From assembly GCF_014206875.1 (NCBI RefSeq), contig NZ_JACIJO010000003.1:886660-950659 (forward strand): a DNA stretch of 64,000 nucleotides, read 5' to 3'. The stretch is from Algoriphagus iocasae (GTDB taxonomy: Bacteria; Bacteroidota; Bacteroidia; Cytophagales; Cyclobacteriaceae). Shown here piece by piece: positions 17,444 to 25,650 of this stretch. The translations under genes and the position numbers were made by a program. The notes beneath the pieces are model-generated. The model saw only the letters and a program-made list of their open reading frames with translations, was not told the DNA's origin and searched no databases. Each line of letters starts with the position of its first letter. Position 1 is the stretch's first letter.

Positions 17444-18031
17444 ATGAAAACCTTATTCACAATCGCAATGGCAGGAGCCTTATCTTTTAGCGCATTAGCA
17501 GCTGACGCAAACGAAGACTTAAGAGAACTTTCTGCAGTAAATTCAAAGTATAAAAAAATCAATGTTACTCTTAAAGAAGGAGTAGGAAGCGCCAAAATCA
17601 CCATCTTGAATCAGGATGGAAAAAATTTGAGCCAAAGAAAAGTAAATGTAAAAGGAGAGAGCCTGATGGTTCCTTATGATTTGAATAGTTTGCCTGCTGG
17701 CGAATATCAAGTGAGAATTGTAACGGAAGAAGAGGAAGTTACATACACCGTTGCTACCACTGAGAAGCCTATTCCAGCAGAAGACCTACCACTGATGGCT
17801 TATGGAAAAGCATTAGACGATCATACAGTAAGTCTTGCAGTTATCGGACTTCTTGAGCCTGGCGTAGATGTTAAAATCTATTCTTCAGAATCTGGAAAAG
17901 TGATCTATGAAGAGCATATCGATCAGCCGGAAGCTTTCAAAAAGAATTTCTCTTTCCGTGATATGACTTCTGAAGACATCTACATGGAAGTGACTGACGT
18001 CAAAGGAAGAACAAGAACATTATTCTTCTAA
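17444..18031 (+). CDS. Small secreted protein, paralog B
   Basis: The 195 residues start at the ATG at 17444. The frame is open for 14 codons more, but the signal peptide MKTLFTIAMAGALSFSALAA begins here, matching paralog A. The mature domain aligns with paralog A almost without gaps. Conserved blocks are NSKYKKINV, EGVGSAKI, PAGEYQVRI, LPLMAYGKALDD, VIGLLEPGVDV and HIDQPEAFKKNFSF. No cysteine is left in the mature part. The arrangement shows a local tandem duplication that includes the control region. It ends just before a strong terminator. Function unknown; export to periplasm or cell surface is expected. Confidence 0.82.
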   Translation: MKTLFTIAMAGALSFSALAADANEDLRELSAVNSKYKKINVTLKEGVGSAKITILNQDGKNLSQRKVNVKGESLMVPYDLNSLPAGEYQVRIVTEEEEVTYTVATTEKPIPAEDLPLMAYGKALDDHTVSLAVIGLLEPGVDVKIYSSESGKVIYEEHIDQPEAFKKNFSFRDMTSEDIYMEVTDVKGRTRTLFF

Positions 18032-18054
18032 TACTAAACCAACTGTTAGAAGAC

Positions 18055-18090
18055 GCCCTGGTCCGAATGGATCAGGGCTTTTTGTTTTTT
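18055..18090 (+). terminator. Terminator of paralog B
   Basis: GCCCTGGTCC pairs with GGATCAGGGC (one G-U) around loop GAAT, followed by TTTTTGTTTTTT. The T tract overlaps the last codons of the converging ADP-ribosylglycohydrolase gene. Confidence 0.85.
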
Positions 18091-19325
18091 AAAAGGTGGT
18101 TAGCCATTTTTTTTGCAAGATCCTCGAGGTCGATACCTAACTGAGATTTTGTTACTTCAAGGACTTTTTCTCTTGAGCTTTCAGGAAGCTTTTCGAATCC
18201 ATGATAAGCTCCCAAAATTCCACCTGCCACAGCTGCAGTGGTATCATTGTCTCTCCCATAATTGACCAGAAATACAATTGTGTTTTGGAAGTCAAAATCG
18301 GAATAAATCATAGCTGTAAGAACCTGAACGTAAATTTCTCCAGCATGAAAAGGCATGTCCTGCTGCCTTTTGTCTAATTCTGAAAATGCAAATTTTAAAG
18401 CTTCACTATCCGGTTGCATTCGATTTTCTGAACTGTCCAGAGCTAAGGAATTCTGATGGATTGAAAGAGCTTCGACTAAAATTCTTTGTGCTGTCCGACC
18501 TACCAATCTGCTTTCGTAATAGCCTCTTGGATCAATTCGTAGTGAAGCCAAAATATCCTCTTTTGTGGCATTTTTCTTCATTCCTGCGGAGGTCATTGCT
18601 GCTGCCAATGCAGATAAATCCCTCGCGTACCCAATATCATAAATGGATAATTTGTAGGCTTCGGCATAAGCTTTTTCTGGACTAGCGGGGTAAATAGCAC
18701 CAATAGCTGGAGTATAAAGCAAACCTGCGCAGACCATTTCTCCGCCGTAAAAACGACTTAAGGAATCTGCATAACCATCCACATTTCCTTTCAAATATGG
18801 CTGACTTACTTTGGCCCATTCCTGAAGCCAGATCAACTTCAAAGTTGCCTTTTCAATTTCTGCCGGATCAATACCATCAATTGATTTGAGCTCTTTGACA
18901 TAGTCGGAATATTGATCGAGAATGTATTGAGCAAAATCTTTTGAGTCTAAAGATTGAGGGTTTTGGGTGAGTAAGTAGTTGAATGTTAAATTCTTCCATC
19001 TTGTATCATCTGTTGTTCCTCCTGCAGGTAGATTTCGAATCCAAATTCCTTCTGGAGAAGCTTCCCGCACCATAGAATCCAAGGTCTCAACAAAACCATA
19101 TTGTAAGTTGATATCCTCTCTGGACCACATTTCGGTAGGGGCACCCATGGCATCTCCAATTGCGGAACCAACGAGCATACCAAGTATTTTATCCTCTAAT
19201 TCCTCTGGAGTTAATCCAGAATCTAAAATGGGGATTTCTTGAGTGCCAAAGGTTTCATTTTTTTGACTGTTTGTGCAGGCTATGGTAATCAGGAAACAAA
19301 GAATTAGAAGAGGAGAATTTTTCAT
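18072..19325 (-). CDS. ADP-ribosylglycohydrolase-family lipoprotein
   Basis: The 417 residues start with a lipoprotein signal (cleavage before Cys17 in TIACTNSQ), so the enzyme should be anchored outside the cytoplasm. The DraG fold is clear: ILGMLVGSAIGDAMGAPTE, the metal site GTTDDTRW (about residue 102), and the second metal motif NYGRDNDTTAAVAGGILGA (about 360). The family cleaves ADP-ribose from proteins, small molecules or dinitrogenase reductase. For an exported member the substrate is unknown. Its ATG follows the stop codon of the upstream kinase-like gene by one base, so the two are co-expressed. Confidence 0.88.
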   Translation of the reverse strand: MKNSPLLILCFLITIACTNSQKNETFGTQEIPILDSGLTPEELEDKILGMLVGSAIGDAMGAPTEMWSREDINLQYGFVETLDSMVREASPEGIWIRNLPAGGTTDDTRWKNLTFNYLLTQNPQSLDSKDFAQYILDQYSDYVKELKSIDGIDPAEIEKATLKLIWLQEWAKVSQPYLKGNVDGYADSLSRFYGGEMVCAGLLYTPAIGAIYPASPEKAYAEAYKLSIYDIGYARDLSALAAAMTSAGMKKNATKEDILASLRIDPRGYYESRLVGRTAQRILVEALSIHQNSLALDSSENRMQPDSEALKFAFSELDKRQQDMPFHAGEIYVQVLTAMIYSDFDFQNTIVFLVNYGRDNDTTAAVAGGILGAYHGFEKLPESSREKVLEVTKSQLGIDLEDLAKKMANHLLKNKKP

Positions 19326-19326
19326 T

Positions 19327-20289
19327 TTAACCTAAAATCAAATTTACTGCCTGGTCCATTAATTTCTCTTTCTGGTCCAAAGTCATTCTCACGGGAAGTT
19401 GAGCAATCCCGATCAACCTTCTTAATATTTCAACTCCTTGGTATTGATCCAATAATTCCGGGGAAATAGGCTGATTATAACTATGGAGAAATTCAGCTTT
19501 TAGGCTGCTAGGTTGAAGACTTAAATTGAGATGTGCAAACAAAACACCCAAATCAAACTCAGGATCACCAAGAAAACCGAATTCTGGATCAATGATTTTA
19601 ATTCCCGAATCACTTTTTAACCAGCTTCCAGGGTAAAAGTCTCCATGCAAGAGGGTTTCTCCTTGCGATAAGTATTTCCTTCCTAATTCATCAATCTTTC
19701 TTTTCAATGCAGTATTGGATTTATACTTCAGGCTTAATTCCTGCAAACCAATTTGTACTGAATCAAGGTCAAATCCGTTTTCAAGTGAAAATGGAAAGTT
19801 AAAAATATGCTCATGGTTCAGCAGCTTCATTTCTCTGTTGTCGGGGAAATCCTTTATTTCCAATTCATGAAGGGCGTTCATATAATCAACTAGCTTGGAT
19901 ATTGTAGCTGATTCCATGGTACTTTCCCCTCGATATAGATCCGAAAAGTCCTTGCCTTTTCCCAGATCTTCAGTCATCAAAAGATGATCATCTGAACGGT
20001 ATGCTAAAACCTTTGGAGAGAAATTTTTTAATACAGGATGCTTTTGAACATGCTGATAAAATGCATGCTCCACCTCGATCCGACTCAGAGGGGCAGGGAT
20101 TTGAGGATATTTATTGACATAAGTTTTTGATTGTTTCAGAATGACAGACCGTTGATTGGTTGTTATCCTTAAAACGACATTCATATTGCTATCTCCCGCG
20201 GTTTCGGATTTCAGAATTTCTTCCTCGTAATTCCAAAATGGAATTTTACTGATTTCCTCAAGGCTGGTTGACACTTCCAGATTTATCAT
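19327..20289 (-). CDS. APH/MTR-kinase-like phosphotransferase
   Basis: The 320 residues have the small-molecule kinase fold. The ATP lobe carries VILKQSKTYVNKYP. The catalytic loop is LLHGDFYPGSWL (about residue 217), followed by the metal site IKIIDPEFGFLGDPEFDLG. The HGD..PGS and IDPEF pattern is closest to 5-methylthioribose kinase (MtnK), but the protein is shorter than typical MtnK (about 400 residues) and no methionine-salvage gene is adjacent. It may phosphorylate another pentose or aminoglycoside-like compound. It leads a two-gene unit with the ADP-ribosylglycohydrolase-like lipoprotein. Confidence 0.8.
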   Translation of the reverse strand: MINLEVSTSLEEISKIPFWNYEEEILKSETAGDSNMNVVLRITTNQRSVILKQSKTYVNKYPQIPAPLSRIEVEHAFYQHVQKHPVLKNFSPKVLAYRSDDHLLMTEDLGKGKDFSDLYRGESTMESATISKLVDYMNALHELEIKDFPDNREMKLLNHEHIFNFPFSLENGFDLDSVQIGLQELSLKYKSNTALKRKIDELGRKYLSQGETLLHGDFYPGSWLKSDSGIKIIDPEFGFLGDPEFDLGVLFAHLNLSLQPSSLKAEFLHSYNQPISPELLDQYQGVEILRRLIGIAQLPVRMTLDQKEKLMDQAVNLILG

Positions 20290-20412
20290 GTTAATAGAAT
20301 TGTTTTTACTTCAGTCAATATAAACGTATTCAAACTTAGGTTTAGATTTTTGGAAATTTCAGAAGAAACTTGAGTTTTTACATCACTGGACGATGTGATT
20401 ATAATTTTGAAC

Positions 20413-20441
20413 TTGCTCCCGTTTAAAAATCATTATTTTTG
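20413..20441 (+). promoter_or_regulatory. Bacteroidota-type promoter before acyl-CoA dehydrogenase
   Basis: TTG (20413-20415), an 18-base spacer and TATTTTTG (20434-20441) match the -33/-7 consensus TTG-N17-20-TAnnTTTG. The start codon follows 29 bases later. Confidence 0.6.
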
Positions 20442-20470
20442 ATAATAAGAAATTTAATATAAACCCACAT

Positions 20471-21628
20471 ATGTTTGGATTACCAAGAACTTTATTCACA
20501 GAAGAGCACGATTTATTTAGGCAAAGCGTGCGAGAATTTATAGCCAGGGAAGTGACCCCTTACAATAAGGAATGGGAAAAGAATCAGATGGTGTCCAGGG
20601 AATCTTGGAAGAAATTCGGTGAAAATGGATTTTTAGGCATTCAGGCTCCCGAATCATTGGGAGGCATGAATATTCAGGATTTTAGATTTAATGCAGTCTT
20701 AATTGAAGAGTTAGGCCTGAGTGGTTGTTCCGGTCCAGCAATCGGATATCCGCTTCATAGCGATATTGTGATGCCATATATTCTTCATTTTGGTACAGAA
20801 ACAGCTTTACAGAAATATATCCCCAAAATGGTCTCCGGTGATTTTATTGGAGCGGTTGCCATGACTGAGCCTGGTGCCGGCAGTGACTTGCAGGGAATTC
20901 AGACGCGAGCAGAGGACAAAGGAGATCACTATCTAGTTAATGGTTCTAAGACCTTTATTACAAATGGTTTTCTTTGTGATGTGGTGGTTGTAGCAGTAAA
21001 AACCGATCCAACAAAAGGAGCAAAAGGGATCAGTTTGATTATCGTTGACCGTGAAATGGAAGGATTTTCCAGAGGAAAACCTTTTGATAAAGTCGGCTTG
21101 CATGCTCAGGATACCTGTGAGTTGTTTTTTGAAGATGTGAAAGTGACAAAGGAAAACTTACTTGGTAAAGAGGGGGAAGGATTCAAGTATCTGATGATTG
21201 AACTTGCACAGGAAAGATTGGTAGTGGCGCTTGCAGCAGTTGCTCTTGGAGAATATATGTTAGGAGCGACGATTGAATACGTGAAATCCCGTAAAGCTTT
21301 TAATAAATCTATCTCAGATTTTCAGAATACTAGATTTAAGTTGGCTGAAATGACGGCGGCATTAGAACAAGGAAGAATTTATTGTGATTACCTCGTTCAG
21401 CTTCATAACGATGGGAAATTGGATTCTGCAATGGCATCGGCAGCAAAATACAATATGACAGAATTGCAATGTAAAGTTGCCGATGAATGTGTCCAACTCC
21501 ATGGCGGTTATGGTTATATGTGGGAATATGGAGTTGCTCGAGCCTATGCCGATGCGAGGGTCCAAAGAATCTACGCAGGGACAAATGAAATTATGAAAGA
21601 GTTGATAGCAAGAAAAATTTTAAAATAG
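20471..21628 (+). CDS. Acyl-CoA dehydrogenase
   Basis: This flavoenzyme performs the first step of beta-oxidation. The 385 residues show the N-terminal helical domain, FAD/substrate motifs AMTEPGAGSDLQG (about residue 135) and FITNGFLCDVVVVAVKTD. The C-terminal helical domain has KSRKAFNKSISDFQNTRF and the end motif RVQRIYAGTNEIMKELIARKIL. The catalytic base region is HGGYGYMWEYG.ARAYAD. The close match at AGTNEIMKE places it among medium- and long-chain enzymes. It is followed after 75 bases by an acyl-CoA synthetase gene. Confidence 0.93.
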   Translation: MFGLPRTLFTEEHDLFRQSVREFIAREVTPYNKEWEKNQMVSRESWKKFGENGFLGIQAPESLGGMNIQDFRFNAVLIEELGLSGCSGPAIGYPLHSDIVMPYILHFGTETALQKYIPKMVSGDFIGAVAMTEPGAGSDLQGIQTRAEDKGDHYLVNGSKTFITNGFLCDVVVVAVKTDPTKGAKGISLIIVDREMEGFSRGKPFDKVGLHAQDTCELFFEDVKVTKENLLGKEGEGFKYLMIELAQERLVVALAAVALGEYMLGATIEYVKSRKAFNKSISDFQNTRFKLAEMTAALEQGRIYCDYLVQLHNDGKLDSAMASAAKYNMTELQCKVADECVQLHGGYGYMWEYGVARAYADARVQRIYAGTNEIMKELIARKILK

Positions 21629-21703
21629 TCTGATAAATTCATTGTCCAATCGGTAGAAATTAATCAAATTCAGAAAAAATAGATTACCCAAAATACAGAT
21701 ATA

Positions 21704-23392
21704 ATGAAGGATTTTCCCTGGTTCAAAAGTTATCCGGCATCGGTAGACAAGCAGGTTGATTGCGAGGCTTATCAAAGTGTGCCAGAACTTTTTGAAGAAT
21801 GTGTAAAGAAATATGGCTCTGCTACTGCATATGAATGCATGGGGAAGACACTTTCATTTACAGAACTTGACAAACTTTCTTCTCATTTTGCGAATTACTT
21901 AATCCATACTTTAAAATTAGAGCATGGTTCCCGAATAGCGATTCAGATGCCCAATACGCTGCAATATCCTGTGGTGATGTTTGGTGCATTGCGTGCTGGA
22001 ATGATTGTGGTAAATACCAATCCACTTTACACCTCTTCGGAAATGAAGCATCAGTTCAATGATGCTGGAGCGGATGTAATCATCATCATCGCCAATTTTG
22101 CCTATAATCTGGAGAAAATCAGATCTGAAGTTCATACAAAACGGATTATCGTTACTGAACTTGGCGATATGCTAGGTTTCTTAAAAGGTACTCTTGTCAA
22201 TTTGGTCGTGAAGCATGTAAAAAAGATGGTGCCGAGTTACAATTTACCGGGCGCTGATACTTTGAAATCTGCTTTGGATCAGGGAGCTGAATATGAATTT
22301 GTCCCACCGAAAATTTCATTGAACGACACAGCTTTTCTTCAATATACCGGAGGTACAACTGGTGTTTCAAAAGGGGCAGAACTGACTCACGGGAATATTA
22401 TTGCAAACATGCAGCAGATTTCTGCTTGGATGAAACCAAAGTTGAAAGAAAGGGAAGAAGTAGTGATCACAGCTTTGCCTTTGTATCACATTTTTGCTTT
22501 GACAGTCAATTGTTTAGCAATGCTAAAAATCGGTGCGCATAATGTGTTAATTACCAATCCAAGAGATATGCCAGCCTTTTGCAAGGAGCTATCCAAGCAG
22601 AAATTCTCAGTATTTACAGGTGTCAATACGCTATTTAATGGTTTGTTGAATCAAGAGTCATTCAGAAATCTGGATTTTACTCATCTAAAAATAGCAGTAG
22701 GAGGAGGGATGGCTGTTCAGAAAGCTACAGCTGAAAAATGGAAAGAAATCACAGGAACCCCACTTGCAGAAGGTTATGGCCTTACTGAAACTTCGCCTGT
22801 AGCATCCTGTAATCCTATTGACGGAACTGAACGAAACGGAACGATTGGAATTCCACTTCCTAATACTGAGATGACAGTGATGGATGATGAAGGAAATGAA
22901 CTGAAAGTGGGAGAGCGGGGAGAAATCTGTATCAAAGGTCCTCAAGTGATGAAGGGATATTGGAAGCGACCAAAAGAGACAGCAGAAGTTATGAGGGGAG
23001 AATGGTTTAAATCTGGTGATATCGGAATCATGGATGAGGATGGTTTTTTCAAAATCGTCGATCGTAAAAAAGAGATGATTTTGGTCTCAGGCTTTAACGT
23101 TTATCCAAATGAAATTGAGGATGTTATTGCCTCTTGCCCTGGAGTTTTGGAAGTAGGTGTGATAGGAATGCCAGACCCTAAGTCAACAGAAAAAGTCGTT
23201 GCTTATGTGGTACCAAAAGACAAATCTCTTACAGAACAAAAGGTGATTTCACATTGTCATGAGTCTCTGACCAATTACAAATGTCCAAAAGAAGTTTATT
23301 TCACTGATGAGCTTCCAAAATCAAATGTGGGCAAAATTCTAAGAAGAAAAATCAAAGAAGCACATATCGAAAAAGTCAAATCCAAAGCCTAA
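21704..23392 (+). CDS. fadD: Long-chain fatty-acid--CoA ligase (AMP-binding)
   Basis: This enzyme activates fatty acids with ATP and CoA. The 562 residues carry the P-loop motif YTGGTTGVSKGAELTHGN (about 210), the A5 motif EGYGLTETSP (about 360), the A7/A8 motif SGDIGIMDEDGFFKIVDRKKEMI (about 440), GFNVYPNEIEDV, and the catalytic lysine in SNVGKILRRKI. Length and motifs are those of FadD. Its place next to acyl-CoA dehydrogenase points to fatty-acid degradation. A terminator follows at 23440. Confidence 0.93.
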   Translation: MKDFPWFKSYPASVDKQVDCEAYQSVPELFEECVKKYGSATAYECMGKTLSFTELDKLSSHFANYLIHTLKLEHGSRIAIQMPNTLQYPVVMFGALRAGMIVVNTNPLYTSSEMKHQFNDAGADVIIIIANFAYNLEKIRSEVHTKRIIVTELGDMLGFLKGTLVNLVVKHVKKMVPSYNLPGADTLKSALDQGAEYEFVPPKISLNDTAFLQYTGGTTGVSKGAELTHGNIIANMQQISAWMKPKLKEREEVVITALPLYHIFALTVNCLAMLKIGAHNVLITNPRDMPAFCKELSKQKFSVFTGVNTLFNGLLNQESFRNLDFTHLKIAVGGGMAVQKATAEKWKEITGTPLAEGYGLTETSPVASCNPIDGTERNGTIGIPLPNTEMTVMDDEGNELKVGERGEICIKGPQVMKGYWKRPKETAEVMRGEWFKSGDIGIMDEDGFFKIVDRKKEMILVSGFNVYPNEIEDVIASCPGVLEVGVIGMPDPKSTEKVVAYVVPKDKSLTEQKVISHCHESLTNYKCPKEVYFTDELPKSNVGKILRRKIKEAHIEKVKSKA

Positions 23393-23439
23393 TTATTGGT
23401 AAAGAATAATTTTAAAAGTTAACTTCTGAAAGTTCATGT

Positions 23440-23471
23440 AAAAGCTCATTATTTAATAATGGGCTTTTTTT
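23440..23471 (+). terminator. Terminator of the acyl-CoA dehydrogenase/fadD unit
   Basis: AAAAGCTCATTAT pairs with ATAATGGGCTTTT (one G-U) around a 3-base loop, then a T run. Confidence 0.8.
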
Positions 23472-23521
23472 GCTTGTTGCATTTGTATGCCCAAGATCGT
23501 AATTGATTTAAAACCTATTAT

Positions 23522-23968
23522 TTGATGAAAAGAATAATTTTATTGTGCTCCATCATTTTCCTTTTCTTTTCCTGCGAAAACGAAAAGCCTGAAGAAAAAA
23601 ATATTATTGGAAAATGGGAATTGGTAGAGATTTATAATTCTTGGACAGGTACGGCAAGTACTGAAAATGTGGAGAAGCGATTTCAGACCTATCAATTCAT
23701 GTCTGACGGATCATTTAAGAAGACAAGAACTTTTGATGAAAATGAATTGAAAGAAGGGACAGGTACCTATGAAATTGAAAATGTTCCTGCATATAGTTCT
23801 TCTGATGCCAGACTATACATCAATTTAACATATACAGGGGGTGAATCTGTCGTAAACAATTGTGGAGACCCTGATAAAGAACAATTGGTTTTGAGATTTT
23901 CGAATCAACTAAGTAATTTTTCTGCGACTCCTTGCGATGGAGCTGGATTTACTTTTGAGAAAAAATAA
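23522..23968 (+). CDS. Lipocalin-like lipoprotein
   Basis: The 148 residues begin with a lipoprotein signal (lipobox FFSC, Cys18 in FSCENEK). They continue with IIGKWELVEIYNSWTG and later YQFMSDGSFKKTRTFD...GTGTYEIEN. This is the usual opening and strand pattern of Bacteroidota lipocalin-like (DUF4488/lipocalin_4 style) proteins. Two cysteines near the C-terminus (NNCGDPD and ATPCDGAG) could form a disulphide. Function unknown. Confidence 0.7.
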   Translation: MMKRIILLCSIIFLFFSCENEKPEEKNIIGKWELVEIYNSWTGTASTENVEKRFQTYQFMSDGSFKKTRTFDENELKEGTGTYEIENVPAYSSSDARLYINLTYTGGESVVNNCGDPDKEQLVLRFSNQLSNFSATPCDGAGFTFEKK

Positions 23969-23998
23969 AAAAAGCCATCCTATTCTGGATGGCTTTTT
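23969..23998. terminator. Terminator between lipoprotein gene and UXS gene
   Basis: AAAAAGCCATCC pairs perfectly with GGATGGCTTTTT around loop TATTCT. The A and T runs on both sides let it serve both converging genes. Confidence 0.85.
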
Positions 23999-24014
23999 CA
24001 TTTATCAATAAGAT

Positions 24015-24947
24015 TTATATTATTCCTTCGAAATATTCGATAGTCTTAACCAAACCTTCTCTTAAAGCAACTTTTGGTTCCCAATTCAATTCCTTTTTAG
24101 CCAGATCAATGACTGGTTTTCTCTGCAAAGGATCATCCTGAGGCAACGGCATGAAGACTAACTTACTCTTACTATTTGTAAGCTCTATCACCAATTGAGC
24201 AAGTTCCAGCATGGTGAATTCCCCTGGGTTTCCAATGTTTACTGGGCCAGTGAAACCGTCTCTGCTGTTCATCAAGCTGTACATTCCTTCGATGTTATCA
24301 TCTACATAGCAGAATGATCGAGTTTGCTTCCCATCCCCATAAATGGTAATGTCCTGGTTTTTTAAAGCTTGAACGATAAAGTTACTCACTACTCGACCAT
24401 CATTTGGATGCATTCTTGGGCCGTAGGTATTGAAAATCCTCATTACCTTGATAGCCACTTTATGTTGACGATGATAGTCAAAAAACAATGTTTCTGCACA
24501 TCTTTTTCCTTCGTCATAACAGGCTCTGGGACCTAGCGTATTGACATTTCCTCGGTAAGATTCAGGTTGAGGATGAATTTCTGGATCACCATATATCTCT
24601 GAAGTACTTGCTTGAAGGATTTTGATTTTTAGCCTTTTTGCCAATCCAAGCATATTCATCGCCCCAATTACAGAAGTTTTTGTGGTCTGAACTGGGTCAA
24701 ATTGATAATGAATAGGAGATGCCGGACAGGCAAGATTGTAGATTTCATCAACTTCGACATATAGGGGATGAGTGACATCGTGTCTTAATAACTCAAAGTT
24801 CTTATTATCAAGTAAGTGATGAATGTTTCTGCGATTTCCGGTGAAAAAATTATCAACGCATAATACTTCATTTCCTTCTTTCAACAATCTATCACAAAGA
24901 TGGCTTCCCAGGAATCCTCCTCCGCCACTGACTAAAACTCTTTTCAT
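24015..24947 (-). CDS. UDP-glucuronate decarboxylase (UDP-xylose synthase)
   Basis: This NAD-dependent extended SDR of 310 residues converts UDP-glucuronate to UDP-xylose for surface polysaccharides. It has the Rossmann loop SGGGGFLGSHL, NLACPASPIHYQ (about 80), STSEIYGDP, the catalytic YDEGKR (about 145), RIFNTYGPRMHP, and GDGKQTRSFCYVDD. The PASPIHYQ and YDEGKR pair is the UXS signature. It is separated from the hexuronate operon upstream by 130 bases and may have its own promoter: TATTTTTG on the - strand at 24981-24988 fits a -7 box, though no -33 box is clear. Confidence 0.9.
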   Translation of the reverse strand: MKRVLVSGGGGFLGSHLCDRLLKEGNEVLCVDNFFTGNRRNIHHLLDNKNFELLRHDVTHPLYVEVDEIYNLACPASPIHYQFDPVQTTKTSVIGAMNMLGLAKRLKIKILQASTSEIYGDPEIHPQPESYRGNVNTLGPRACYDEGKRCAETLFFDYHRQHKVAIKVMRIFNTYGPRMHPNDGRVVSNFIVQALKNQDITIYGDGKQTRSFCYVDDNIEGMYSLMNSRDGFTGPVNIGNPGEFTMLELAQLVIELTNSKSKLVFMPLPQDDPLQRKPVIDLAKKELNWEPKVALREGLVKTIEYFEGII

Positions 24948-25077
24948 TTATTTAATTCAAAAGATAAAAACTTGGATCATCAAAAATAAGGAAATGTTTT
25001 TCATTTAACAGTTCAGAAAATTTTTTAGGAGAAAATCAAAGAAAAAACTGTTTTAGAAAAATCAATCTCTTTCAGCT

Positions 25078-25650
25078 TTAAGAGTTTTGATCCTCAGACG
25101 GGACTTCCTTAATGAATTTTGCAGGGTTTCCGCCCACAATTACTCCGGGAGGAACATCTTTGGTCACTACAGAGCCGGCAGCAATTATGGAGCGATCTCC
25201 GATGGTGACTCCTGGGCATATGACAGAACTTCCACCTATCCAGACATCTGAACCAACGGTGATAGGTTTGCCAAATTCCCACATTTCACCTCTTTCCTTA
25301 GCGGATGTGGGGTGAGTAGCCGCGTAAAATTGCACATTTGGAGCAATTAAAACCCGGTCTCCCATTTTGATTGGGGTGACGTCTAAAAAGACACAGTTGA
25401 AGTTTATGAAACAATCATCTCCTACTTCGATATTGTATCCATAATCGCAAAAAAAAGGTGGTTCAATCCAGACATTTTTACCAGATTTCCCTAAAAGATT
25501 TTTGACGATTCCTACCCGAAGATCAATATCCTCGGGCTCAGAATCATTCAATTGTTTTAAGAGTTTGCGAGCATTCATCCGTTCTGAAAGTAACTCGGGG
25601 TCAGCAGCCAGATACCATTTTCCTGCAAGCATTTTCTCTTTTTCTGTCAT
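25078..25650 (-). CDS. Maltose/galactoside O-acetyltransferase family protein
   Basis: The 190 residues start with the Mac domain (EKMLAGKWYLAADPEL) and continue as a left-handed beta-helix of hexapeptide repeats. The catalytic histidine lies in FYAATHPTS (about residue 112), and VWIGGSSVICPGVTIGDRSIIAAGSVVTKD is typical. The family acetylates sugars with acetyl-CoA. Its start overlaps the end of uxuA by four bases (ATGA), so it is coupled to the hexuronate operon; it may acetylate a sugar intermediate or overflow product. Confidence 0.88.
   Translation of the reverse strand: MTEKEKMLAGKWYLAADPELLSERMNARKLLKQLNDSEPEDIDLRVGIVKNLLGKSGKNVWIEPPFFCDYGYNIEVGDDCFINFNCVFLDVTPIKMGDRVLIAPNVQFYAATHPTSAKERGEMWEFGKPITVGSDVWIGGSSVICPGVTIGDRSIIAAGSVVTKDVPPGVIVGGNPAKFIKEVPSEDQNS

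Noticed and set aside
24981..24988. TATTTTTG on the - strand before the UDP-glucuronate decarboxylase gene as a full promoter
   Set aside because: No TTG lies at the expected -33 distance, so it is only mentioned in the gene entry.
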